The notes: generated by a model from the sequence alone, not told the origin. A stretch of DNA of 15,924 bases from Bacillota bacterium (GCA_020059765.1 JAGVBM010000377.1:1-15924), one strand, 5' to 3'; positions 1 through 6,581 are shown, numbered from the stretch's first letter. A program made the numbers and translations.

Positions 1-216
1 AAAGAACTTTCGGGGATGGAAGAGATCTTTAAGGTACCGGGTCTTATGGAATTTTCAATCAATAAAAAAGAAGGAGATTTCGTGACGAGTCGTCCGCAAA
101 AAAACATGGATGCTCTGGGACATATTACAGTAGTTGGTGAAAATCGGCAACAGGCTGTACAGCGTGCAAATGAAGCAATTTCAAAGCTTACAATTGCAGT
201 TTCGGAAGGAGTCTGA
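1..216 (+). CDS. ATP-grasp enzyme, C-terminal fragment (cut by window start)
   Basis: An open frame enters from the left edge and ends with TGA at 214-216; about 71 residues are visible. The fragment carries no catalytic residues. Its pattern (a short strand-rich stretch, then GHITVVGENRQQAVQRA and a final helix) matches the small C-terminal subdomain of ATP-grasp ligases such as L-amino acid ligases. The end of the next gene has the same layout: G-W-I-V-A-Q-G-Q-T, then a helix. The true start lies outside the window, so the internal ATG at 16 is not a start. The stop is 3 bases before the next ATG, and the SD of the next gene (GGAAGGAG, 203-210) lies inside this reading frame, so the two are probably one transcript and translationally coupled. 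I infer a second, adjacent ATP-grasp ligase; its substrate cannot be read from this fragment. Confidence 0.7.
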   Translation, partial: KELSGMEEIFKVPGLMEFSINKKEGDFVTSRPQKNMDALGHITVVGENRQQAVQRANEAISKLTIAVSEGV

Positions 217-219
217 CCG

Positions 220-1422
220 ATGGCCAATGATACACAACAACCGAAACGAATGGTGATGATCGGAGGGTGGAATTCACTTTATCAGAAGGCAAAAGAGAGT
301 GGATTTGATGTAACGGTCATTCAAGACAAATCGAATCTGAAACCAGAAGATCTGCCATTCATCAATCATATCTTTACCTTACCGCTTGATCATCCGGATA
401 TCCCTGATCTCGTAGAGGTTTTGCATAAGAACAATCCGTTTGATTGTGTTGTTTCGATGAATGAAATGGGGTTGCTGACAGCGGCGATCATTAAGGAACG
501 ATTAGGAATTATTGGGAATCCCCTGCAGCCTGTTCGTCTGACTCGTGACAAGGAAAAAATGAGGGAGCATCTAAGTCGCAGCCATTTACGAACAATCCCT
601 CACGCAATTGTATCATCTGTTTCAGAAACGCTGACATTTGCAGAGAAATACGGTTGGCCTATTATTTTGAAGCCGACTATGGGAACCGGCAGTATGCAAA
701 TCTATAAACTCGAATCACCGCATGAAGTGGAACAAGCAGTTGATTCCATTAAACAAGCATTTCCTGACTCTCCTGTACTTGCTGAAAAATTTCTAGTAGG
801 TACAGAAATCAGCGTAGAGGCGTTCAGTTGGAACGGAGAGCATCACGTTATCGCTGTAACAGACAAATTAACAACGGGAGCTCCTTCTTTTGTTGAAATT
901 GGACACTCCATTCCTTCTGCTTTGGAGGACGAAATCATACAAGAGGTTCAAGCGTATACTCTTGCTTTTCTCTCCTCAATCGGTCATCAAATGGGCCCTT
1001 CGCATACTGAGATGATTGTTACAGAGGACGGACCTTATATCATTGAGTCGCATACACGTGCCGGAGGAGATTTCATTTATGAACTGACTGAACTGGCCTA
1101 CGGTATAGATGTGTTCACCTTGACTTTCCAAGGCATGGCTGGAAAAGAGCCTCTTGTAGATATTCAAAGTCCGAAAGGGGCGGCGATTCGATATCTTACA
1201 TTACCGGAGGGTACAATCAGAAGCATAGAAGGAATCGAACAGGCCATGACACAAGAAGGAATTGTAAGGTGCCAGATGAATTTATCCCCAGGTCAGATGG
1301 TTGCACCCTTTAAGAATTCCATGGAGCGATACGGATGGATTGTAGCTCAAGGCCAAACGGTAGAGGATGCCCTTGAAAAGATTGAAAAGGCACTACAAAC
1401 AATAATCATTGAAATGGGATGA
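220..1422 (+). CDS. ATP-grasp ligase, L-amino acid ligase-like
   Basis: A complete 400-residue protein with ATP-grasp layout. Residues 10-100 form an N-terminal alpha/beta domain. The central ATP-binding part has KPTMGTGSM near 151-159 (glycine-rich loop with nucleotide-binding lysine), AEKFLVGTEISVE near 189-200, and the metal-binding end HTEMIVTEDG...IIESHTRAGGD near 262-284. A C-terminal subdomain of about 100 residues follows. Such enzymes activate a carboxylate as acyl phosphate with ATP and join it to an amine; family members make dipeptides or modify amino acids. The usual E-x-N-x-R metal motif reads E-S-H-T-R here. The SD GGAAGGAG at 203-210 sits 9 bases before the ATG, and only 3 bases separate it from the previous gene. 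The next gene is an MFS exporter, so the product may be a secreted small peptide; this is inference. Substrates are unknown. Carbamoyl-phosphate-synthase-like or ribosomal-modification ATP-grasp roles are alternatives. Confidence 0.8.
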   Translation: MANDTQQPKRMVMIGGWNSLYQKAKESGFDVTVIQDKSNLKPEDLPFINHIFTLPLDHPDIPDLVEVLHKNNPFDCVVSMNEMGLLTAAIIKERLGIIGNPLQPVRLTRDKEKMREHLSRSHLRTIPHAIVSSVSETLTFAEKYGWPIILKPTMGTGSMQIYKLESPHEVEQAVDSIKQAFPDSPVLAEKFLVGTEISVEAFSWNGEHHVIAVTDKLTTGAPSFVEIGHSIPSALEDEIIQEVQAYTLAFLSSIGHQMGPSHTEMIVTEDGPYIIESHTRAGGDFIYELTELAYGIDVFTLTFQGMAGKEPLVDIQSPKGAAIRYLTLPEGTIRSIEGIEQAMTQEGIVRCQMNLSPGQMVAPFKNSMERYGWIVAQGQTVEDALEKIEKALQTIIIEMG

Positions 1423-1428
1423 TTTCCT

Positions 1429-2688
1429 TTGTTTGAATCTTTGGCACCGGTTTTAAAAAACCGCAGTTTTCGCAATTACTTTTTCGGAACCATCGTTTCC
1501 ACGGTTGGCGATGGCATGCAATTTATAGGTATAGCGTGGATGATCACCCAGTTGACAGGCACCACATCCTCTATGGGGTGGTTGCTTGCGCTCACCAGTG
1601 TGCCGGGCATTTTATTTTCGCCGTGGATTGGAGTATTAGTAGACCGTTGGGATCGGCGTCTTATTTGCATGGGAGCGGATCTGTTTCGAGGGTCAATTAT
1701 CACACTCATCCCATTGATGTATTATCTCCATTCGTTGCAGACATGGATGCTTTACGCAGTGGTATTTTTGGTATCCGTTGGAGACCGCTTTTATTGGCCT
1801 AGTTCGGGGGGACTAGTACGTGAGATCGTTCCTGTTGAACAATTGCTTTCTGCTAACTCGTTGAGCAGTATGTTTTTACAGATGGGAGCTTTAGTGGGAG
1901 CGGGTCTCGGGGGTATTATTATCGCTTCATTTAATCCGGTCCTCGTCATGCTGATCAATGCCGTTTCCTTTTTTATATCGGCAGGATTTACTTTTTTTAT
2001 ACGCAGAGGCAGATATGTAGCACCTAGATTGGAGAAGAAGGCCACGGGGGTATACCGAGACTTCTTGGAAGGTATTTCTTATTTGAAAAAACATACGTAT
2101 GTTGTGGGAATTGCTGTCTTGCAACTGTTTCTGTTTATTACTCTCTATACCACAAATGTCTTACTGCCTTCCTTTTCGATGAATGTACTAAAGGTCGGTT
2201 CTACGGGTTTTGGTTTTATCGATGCAGCATGGGCGATTGGTGCGATTATCGGTGGGATTTTCCTCTTAAGTGTAATCAGAAATATCGGATCAGAACGATA
2301 TGTCACACCAGGCATGGTTTTGTTAGGACTGTCCATTCTGGTTTTCCTCACATCCAATGGCCTAACGCAGGCAATCATTGGATATGGATTGATGGGGCTG
2401 TTTTTCGTCAGTACCCGTATCAATTATGATACAATCATCCAGACACTTGTACCAACCGAATTTCAAGGTCGAGTCAAAAGTACTATCTCCATGGTAATTT
2501 CCTATGTTAGCCTTGTCATTTACCTTGGCGTTGGGTACTTAGGCGATAGGATTACGATTCGTATGGTCTACGTCGGCTTAGCGGTCATTATCATGATAGG
2601 GGGAATTTTATCCATCCCCATTTCTCGAATACAGCGGAATCTGAAGCCGTCAGCCGGACTGGAAGAGAAAAGCGGTTTTTCACAGTGA
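1429..2688 (+). CDS. MFS exporter, MFS_3 / EntS-like
   Basis: A 419-residue polytopic membrane protein with many hydrophobic segments, consistent with about 12 helices. The major-facilitator motif A appears as GVLVDRWDRR at 68-77 between helices 2 and 3. FYWPSSGGLVREIVP followed by QLLSANSL, near 120-145, is typical of the enterobactin-exporter-like MFS_3 branch. The start is TTG at 1429, six bases after the previous stop, with a modest SD-like AAATGGGATG; the next in-frame ATG (about 1516) would remove helix 1. The protein likely exports a small molecule by proton antiport. Its position behind two ATP-grasp enzymes suggests it exports their product, as BacE does beside BacD. Substrate is inferred from context only. 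No terminator is clear after the stop, so its mRNA may run antisense into the tRNA gene. Confidence 0.85.
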   Translation: MFESLAPVLKNRSFRNYFFGTIVSTVGDGMQFIGIAWMITQLTGTTSSMGWLLALTSVPGILFSPWIGVLVDRWDRRLICMGADLFRGSIITLIPLMYYLHSLQTWMLYAVVFLVSVGDRFYWPSSGGLVREIVPVEQLLSANSLSSMFLQMGALVGAGLGGIIIASFNPVLVMLINAVSFFISAGFTFFIRRGRYVAPRLEKKATGVYRDFLEGISYLKKHTYVVGIAVLQLFLFITLYTTNVLLPSFSMNVLKVGSTGFGFIDAAWAIGAIIGGIFLLSVIRNIGSERYVTPGMVLLGLSILVFLTSNGLTQAIIGYGLMGLFFVSTRINYDTIIQTLVPTEFQGRVKSTISMVISYVSLVIYLGVGYLGDRITIRMVYVGLAVIIMIGGILSIPISRIQRNLKPSAGLEEKSGFSQ

Positions 2689-2730
2689 ACAGTGACCAAT
2701 AATACAAGAAGAAATTTACATATAATCAAC

Positions 2731-2759
2731 AAAAAAAAACCACTCGGCATGTTGAGCGG
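2731..2759 (-). terminator. intrinsic terminator of tRNA-Arg
   Basis: Read on the minus strand, CCGCTC and GAGTGG pair as six base pairs (one G-U) around an 8-base loop, followed by nine T residues (the A-run at 2731-2739). It lies 8 bases beyond the encoded CCA of the tRNA. The U-tract is on the minus-strand side only, so it is a poor terminator for the rightward MFS transcript. Confidence 0.75.
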
Positions 2760-2767
2760 CTTGTTTC

Positions 2768-2842
2768 TGGTGCACCCGAAGAGAATCGAACTCCTACCTC
2801 AGGCTCCGGAGGCCTGCGTCCTATCCATTGGACCACGGGTGC
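2768..2842 (-). tRNA. tRNA-Arg, anticodon CCG
   Basis: On the minus strand the sequence folds into a full cloverleaf. The acceptor stem is GCACCCG/CGGGTGC with discriminator A and an encoded CCA. The D-stem is GTCC/GGAC, the anticodon stem CAGGC/GCCTG with loop CTCCGGA, and the T-arm has loop TTCGATT. The three middle loop bases give anticodon CCG, reading the arginine codon CGG. It has its own promoter upstream and a terminator downstream, so it appears to be a single-tRNA unit. Its 3' end faces the lower-G+C ATP-grasp/MFS cluster. Confidence 0.97.
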
Positions 2843-2889
2843 TTTGCAGTATGCTGATTTCGGGTTGAATTCCCGAAGCGACGTTTTTT

Positions 2890-2918
2890 ATCATACACGA
2901 TGCAATATGTTTTTGCAA
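2890..2918 (-). promoter_or_regulatory. sigma-A promoter of tRNA-Arg
   Basis: Minus-strand -35 TTGCAA (2913-2918), 17-base spacer, -10 TATGAT (2890-2895), both near the consensus. The predicted start near 2883 leaves a leader of about 40 bases before the tRNA. That leader contains a 6-bp inverted repeat, TTCGGG/CCCGAA with a 7-base loop (2860-2878). Confidence 0.7.
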
Positions 2919-2973
2919 CAGCCATTTTAAGGAACAGAAGGGATTTGGCAGCTAAGATCATTTGGAAGAGGAA

Positions 2974-3002
2974 TTGACCGGATTTTTTCGCAGTCTTACA
3001 AT
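2974..3002 (+). promoter_or_regulatory. sigma-A promoter of thiD
   Basis: -35 TTGACC (2974-2979), exactly 17 bases, then -10 TACAAT (2997-3002). The predicted start near 3009 gives a leader of about 45 bases, too short for a TPP riboswitch, and no thi-box motif is seen. It is back to back with the tRNA promoter. Confidence 0.7.
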
Positions 3003-3040
3003 AGGAACGAGTGAGCAATCCTTGGATTAGAAGGAGAATA

Positions 3041-3053
3041 GGAGGGACCTCCC
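3041..3053 (+). promoter_or_regulatory. thiD ribosome binding site inside a small palindrome
   Basis: The SD GGAGGG directly precedes ACCTCCC and then the ATG, so the SD can pair with the CTCC next to the start codon (4 bp around GGAC). A second SD-like AAGGAG lies at 3031-3036. The stem is short and may only mildly lower initiation. Confidence 0.4.
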
Positions 3054-3863
3054 ATGACTATTGCGCGTGCTTTGACAATCGCCGGTTCGGACAGCGGCGG
3101 CGGCGCGGGTATCCAAGCAGACATAAAGACATTTACGGTGCTTGGGGTGTACGGCATGTCGGCATTGACCGCCATTACGGCACAAAATACATTGGGCGTA
3201 CACGGAATCTACAATTTGCCGTTGGAAGCCGTTGAAAAGCAAATTGATGCGGTAGTGACCGATATCGGAGTCGACGCGGCAAAGACCGGCATGTTGTCGT
3301 CCGCTGCCATCATCGAAACGGTGGCTGCCAGGATTCGGGCGCACCGCATCCAAAGGCTGGTCGTTGATCCCGTCATGGTGGCCAAAGGCGGTGCCCGCCT
3401 GTTGGAAGAATCCGCCCAGAACGCGCTGATCCGTCAATTGCTTCCGTTGGCGGAAGTGATCACTCCCAATCTGCCGGAGGCGCAAGTATTGATCGATCGG
3501 GAGATCAAGACCCTTGAAGACATGCGGGAAGCGGCAAAACGGATTCACCAGTTGGGGCCGCAGACGGTGGTGGTGAAGGGGGGACATCTGGAAGGCGAGG
3601 CGATCGACATTGTATTTGACGGTTCAGAGATGCTTGAGCTTCGTTCCACTCGGGTCCATACCCGGCATACCCACGGCACTGGCTGTACATTCTCGGCCGC
3701 GATCACGGCGGAATTGGCAAAAGGCAAAAGCGTCATGGATGCCGTATCGGTTGCCAAAGAATTTATTGCCTATGCCATCTCGGATTCTCTGGAACTCGGC
3801 GGAGGACATGGACCGACCAATCACTGGGCTTATTCCAAGCGCCAGTCGAGAGTGAATTCATAA
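3054..3863 (+). CDS. thiD: hydroxymethylpyrimidine / phosphomethylpyrimidine kinase
   Basis: A 269-residue ribokinase-fold kinase that phosphorylates HMP to HMP-P and then HMP-PP for thiamin synthesis in the cytoplasm. Visible marks are the N-terminal AGSDSGGGAGIQADIKTF (10-27), KTGML (77-81), DPVMV (105-109), the TPNLPEA region (137-143), and the catalytic anion-hole HGTGCTFSAAI (207-217) with the cysteine at 211. The SGGGAG and GTGC versions of these motifs fit ThiD; Bacillus PdxK has SSGGAG and GAGC, which makes pyridoxal kinase less likely. Length is normal. It has its own promoter at 2974-3002 and a terminator right behind it, so it is probably monocistronic; no other thi genes are in the window. 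ATG 3054 is placed 7 bases after GGAGGG. Confidence 0.92.
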   Translation: MTIARALTIAGSDSGGGAGIQADIKTFTVLGVYGMSALTAITAQNTLGVHGIYNLPLEAVEKQIDAVVTDIGVDAAKTGMLSSAAIIETVAARIRAHRIQRLVVDPVMVAKGGARLLEESAQNALIRQLLPLAEVITPNLPEAQVLIDREIKTLEDMREAAKRIHQLGPQTVVVKGGHLEGEAIDIVFDGSEMLELRSTRVHTRHTHGTGCTFSAAITAELAKGKSVMDAVSVAKEFIAYAISDSLELGGGHGPTNHWAYSKRQSRVNS

Positions 3864-3890
3864 GAGGCGCGATCCGCAAGACAACAAGCC

Positions 3891-3929
3891 AAATGCCCTT
3901 TGGAAACCGGTTTTCTCCAAAGGGCATTT
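3891..3929. terminator. bidirectional terminator between thiD and comER
   Basis: A perfect 14-bp stem, AAATGCCCTTTGGA (3891-3904) and its complement (3916-3929), with an 11-base loop containing the palindrome AACCGGTT. It lies between two convergent genes and ends one base from the comER stop. T-tracts on both sides are only moderate (TCATTTGT rightward, TTGTTGTCTT a little further on leftward), so efficiency in each direction is uncertain. Confidence 0.75.
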
Positions 3930-3930
3930 G

Positions 3931-4731
3931 TCATTTGTGAGTTTCATGTTCTGTTTGCTTCAGTCGCGTTGCCGTCAAAACCCGGTCAAATACCCCGTCC
4001 AACGCCGGTTCCAAGACTTTTAATCCCTCTGCCGTTACGCCTCCGGGGACTGCGACCCGCTTGATGACATCATGAAACGAGAAACCTTCCTCCACAATAA
4101 GTTTGGCAAGTCCGTAGATCATTGTTTTTACCAGTATATCCGCTTGTTCCCGCGAGAGGTTGCCTTGGCGTTCCGCCGCAGTCGCAAAGGATTGCAGAAC
4201 GTGAGACATAAAGGCCGGTCCGCAGCTGGTCAGGTCGGAACTGACCCGGGTTTGCTGTTCGTCGATGGCAATCGGAAAGGAGATGGCTTGCAGCAAAGAG
4301 TTCATCAACTCAAGATCCGCATGAGTCAGCCGTGAACCGTACATGGTCAGGATCGCCCCGGACAAGGATTCTTGCGTGATCGATGGAATCAGTTTTACGA
4401 CTTTGCACGGAGCAGCTTGTTCCAGATCGGCGATAGACCAAACGGAATTGATGGAGACGAGAAATTGATCCCGGGTGAGACAGGGTTGAAGCGAATTCAG
4501 GACGGTTTGCACGTCCCCGGGTTTCACGCACAGAAAAATGACTTGGGAAGTTTTGCCGAGTGACGCAGCACTGTCCATTTTTTGGACGGCGGGATATTCC
4601 AATACGATCTTGTCCAGTTTGGCAGGTGTTCGGTTGAATGCGACAATTTCCACATTTGCAATAGCGGCACGGGCGAATGCCTTGGTTAACATCCCCCCCA
4701 TGCTCCCGGTTCCGATGAATCCGATACGCAA
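3931..4731 (-). CDS. comER: ComER-like protein, pyrroline-5-carboxylate reductase family
   Basis: A 266-residue protein with an N-terminal Rossmann dinucleotide site (RIGFIGTGSMG), an FNRT segment after the second strand, FLCVKP, and a C-terminal dimerisation domain. True ProC enzymes show P-N-T and S-G-S-G-P-A motifs. Here these read IPSIT, TSCGPAF and VAVPGGVTAEGLKVLE, which fits the ComER branch. In Bacillus subtilis comER lies divergent to the comE operon and its role is not clearly settled. I start at TTG 4731: the Rossmann motif begins right there, and AGAGGGGG lies 9 bases upstream. A longer frame to 4815 would add 28 residues before the domain and bury the SD. No comEA/EB/EC genes are in the window. 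A weak minus-strand -10 (TAGAAT) at about 4769-4774 may belong to its promoter. Confidence 0.8.
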   Translation of the reverse strand: MRIGFIGTGSMGGMLTKAFARAAIANVEIVAFNRTPAKLDKIVLEYPAVQKMDSAASLGKTSQVIFLCVKPGDVQTVLNSLQPCLTRDQFLVSINSVWSIADLEQAAPCKVVKLIPSITQESLSGAILTMYGSRLTHADLELMNSLLQAISFPIAIDEQQTRVSSDLTSCGPAFMSHVLQSFATAAERQGNLSREQADILVKTMIYGLAKLIVEEGFSFHDVIKRVAVPGGVTAEGLKVLEPALDGVFDRVLTATRLKQTEHETHK

Positions 4732-4831
4732 GGCAACATTCCCCCTCTGTCGGTATCTAATGCAGTGTATTCTATTGCAACGAGGGGCATGACTAAAAGT
4801 TAGCAGATATTGCAAAGGGGATGGAAGCAGG

Positions 4832-5023
4832 ATGACAGGCTGGGCAAACCCTTTCTACCTGATTCGGCAAGGAGAGATTGTGCGGGAAAATCTGATTCGA
4901 ATCGGCCGCACCGAACCGTGGATGAGGGAGCGGCTGCAAGATTTGCAGGTTTACGACATTCGCTGTGTCCGCTATGCGCATTTGGATCGGAACGGGTTTC
5001 TGCATGTCCATATCCGTTCCTGA
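4832..5023 (+). CDS. small orphan protein like the YetF/DUF421 C-terminal domain
   Basis: A 63-residue soluble-looking protein. The run NPFYLIRQGEIVRENLIRIG, then helix-forming ERLQDLQVYDIRCVRYAHLD and NGFLHVHI, parallels the cytoplasmic C-terminal domain of DUF421/YetF membrane proteins (pattern P-x-x-L-I-x-x-G-x-I, then helix, then A-x-L-E-x-N-G-x-L-x-V). The transmembrane part normally preceding this domain is absent: an in-frame TGA at 4790-4792 blocks extension, and upstream is the divergent comER. It has a possible SD, AAAGGGG (4814-4820), 11 bases before the ATG, and an AGG directly next to it. It could be a genuine stand-alone domain or a gene remnant. It may be cotranscribed with rpoN, 90 bases downstream, but no clear promoter is visible. 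Function unknown. Confidence 0.6.
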   Translation: MTGWANPFYLIRQGEIVRENLIRIGRTEPWMRERLQDLQVYDIRCVRYAHLDRNGFLHVHIRS

Positions 5024-5113
5024 TCGGATTGGCCCAGCAGACTTTTAGTGGCGATTCCCGCTCATCTGGGGTAAACTAAACATAGTCAACCCATAGGGTG
5101 TAGGGGGGATTCT

Positions 5114-6445
5114 ATGCGAATGGGTTACGGACTGTGGCAGGAACAAATTCAGAAACTCGTCATGACACCCGAACTTCGTCAGGCGATTACAATACTGCAA
5201 TTTTCTTCACAAGAGTTGCTGGAGTATCTGGAGACAGAAGCGGCGCAAAATCCGGTCATGGAGTTGGAGGCGCCGGATTGGCTGCAAATTGCAAGGGAAC
5301 AAAAAGACAACCGGGAGCGCAAATCGATTCGCGAGAGCAAAGGGGTTCCGATTGAATCGGTATATCGTACCAACCAGTCGTTGGAAGACCACCTTTTGCG
5401 TCAATTGAACCTGACGAAAGCCGATCCGAAAGAACGACATATCGGAGCTTTCATTATTGGAAACCTGGATTCAAACGGATATTTGACGCTGTCTGCGGAA
5501 GAAATAGCCGAGATGAAGCAATGCTCTCAGGAGCAAGTGGAGCAATCGCTGCGCCTGGTTCAGTCTTTGGAGCCAACGGGAGTGGCCGCCCGTTCCCTGG
5601 AAGAATGCCTGCTCCTGCAATTGCGGGAAAGCGAAGGCGTTCCGCAGGAAGTATTCCAGATTGTGGAGCGGCACTTGCCTGACGTCGCACAAGGCAAAGT
5701 CAGCAAAATAGCCGCTGCCTTGGGCATTACCGCCAAACAGACACAACAAGCCATCGATTTGATTCGTTCCCTGGATCCAAAGCCGGGCCGCTGGTATACC
5801 AGTGAAACACCCGAATATATCATGCCGGATGTGGTCGTGGAGCGAGTATCAGGCGAGTACGTGGTATTGGTCAATGATCGGGCTATGCCCCGTCTGCATA
5901 TTAATGATTTTTACCGAAAAATCCTGGAACAGCAAAATGACAGTGTCGCTCAGGAGACCAAGGAATACATTACGGGCAAACTCAACTCTGCTTTGTGGCT
6001 GCTGAAGAGCATTGAACAGAGGAGACAGACGCTGTCCAAGGTGACGGAAGCGATTGTCGAATATCAAAAAGAATTTTTTCAGCAAGGAGTGCACAAACTA
6101 AGACCGCTTACGTTAAAGCAGATTGCTGATAAAATCGGCATGCACGAATCCACCGTTTCCCGTGCGACAGCGGGCAAATATGCACAAACACCGCAAGGCG
6201 TATTCGAACTAAAGTATTTTTTCGGTTCAGGGGTTGCCACCAACGAAGGGGATTCGGCGTCGGCGGAAAGCATCAAGGCAAAGATCAAATCGATGATCGA
6301 TCGAGAAGATACCAGCCAACCGTTAAGCGATCAGAAAATCAGCGAACTGCTGCAGCGGGAAGGAATTCGGATTTCCCGTCGGACAGTGGCCAAATATCGC
6401 GAAGAGATCGGCATTCCATCTTCCATGCAGAGAAAACGATACTAA
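5114..6445 (+). CDS. rpoN: RNA polymerase sigma-54 factor (SigL/RpoN)
   Basis: A 443-residue sigma-54. The N-terminal region I carries the glutamine/leucine-rich activator-contact segment (QKLVMTPELRQAITILQFSS, about 11-30). A core-binding region follows (DSNGYL near 119, LEPTGVAARSLEECLLLQL near 152, LDPKPGRWY near 220). The DNA-binding helix-turn-helix is LTLKQIADKIGMHESTVSRA, about 328-347. The RpoN box ISRRTVAKYRE lies near the C-terminus, before GIPSSMQRKRY. It directs RNA polymerase to -24/-12 promoters that need AAA+ enhancer-binding proteins; none is encoded here. The start ATG 5114 is 5 bases after AGGGGGG; ATG 5120 is a possible alternative. It lies directly upstream of cggR, a neighbourhood seen in several Bacillus genomes. 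No strong promoter was found in the 90 bases before it. Confidence 0.96.
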   Translation: MRMGYGLWQEQIQKLVMTPELRQAITILQFSSQELLEYLETEAAQNPVMELEAPDWLQIAREQKDNRERKSIRESKGVPIESVYRTNQSLEDHLLRQLNLTKADPKERHIGAFIIGNLDSNGYLTLSAEEIAEMKQCSQEQVEQSLRLVQSLEPTGVAARSLEECLLLQLRESEGVPQEVFQIVERHLPDVAQGKVSKIAAALGITAKQTQQAIDLIRSLDPKPGRWYTSETPEYIMPDVVVERVSGEYVVLVNDRAMPRLHINDFYRKILEQQNDSVAQETKEYITGKLNSALWLLKSIEQRRQTLSKVTEAIVEYQKEFFQQGVHKLRPLTLKQIADKIGMHESTVSRATAGKYAQTPQGVFELKYFFGSGVATNEGDSASAESIKAKIKSMIDREDTSQPLSDQKISELLQREGIRISRRTVAKYREEIGIPSSMQRKRY

Positions 6446-6452
6446 ATTGGTA

Positions 6453-6481
6453 TTGCCATTTACGGAAAGTTCTCATAGAAT
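6453..6481 (+). promoter_or_regulatory. sigma-A promoter of the cggR-gapA operon
   Basis: -35 TTGCCA (6453-6458), 17-base spacer, -10 TAGAAT (6476-6481). It begins 8 bases after the rpoN stop. The predicted start near 6488 puts the CggR operator about 45-80 bases into the transcript, matching the roadblock arrangement known for B. subtilis CggR. Confidence 0.7.
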
Positions 6482-6531
6482 AAAACTGTAAATTCAATCT
6501 GTGGCGGTATGCCATTTTCTTTTCGCGTACA

Positions 6532-6567
6532 TGGGACATAAAATGTATATATGGGACATATTTAGTC
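6532..6567 (+). promoter_or_regulatory. CggR operator, two direct repeats
   Basis: The sequence reads TGGGAC-N6-TGTA-N4-TGGGAC-N6-AGTC. The B. subtilis CggR operator is CGGGAC-N6-TGTC-N4-CGGGAC-N6-TGTC, so element order and spacing agree exactly, with only single-base changes per element. The second repeat is also a dyad, GGGAC-N7-GTCCC. It lies between the promoter and the cggR start, 14 bases before the ATG, consistent with autorepression relieved by fructose-1,6-bisphosphate. Confidence 0.9.
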
Positions 6568-6581
6568 CCGAAGGGGGCCGG

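Noticed and set aside
3003..3053. Possible TPP riboswitch before thiD.
   Set aside because: The leader is only about 45 bases and no thi-box sequence is present.
2689..3053. Small open frames on both strands around the tRNA.
   Set aside because: They overlap the tRNA, its promoter and terminator, and lack SD sequences and recognisable domains.
4732..4815. 28-residue N-terminal extension of the ComER-like protein from ATG 4815.
   Set aside because: The Rossmann motif should be at the N-terminus; TTG 4731 has a well-placed AGAGGGGG.
6501..6581. Upstream GTG start that would lengthen CggR by 27 residues.
   Set aside because: It would place the operator in the coding region and lacks a good SD; ATG 6582 has AAGGGGG and gives the family length.
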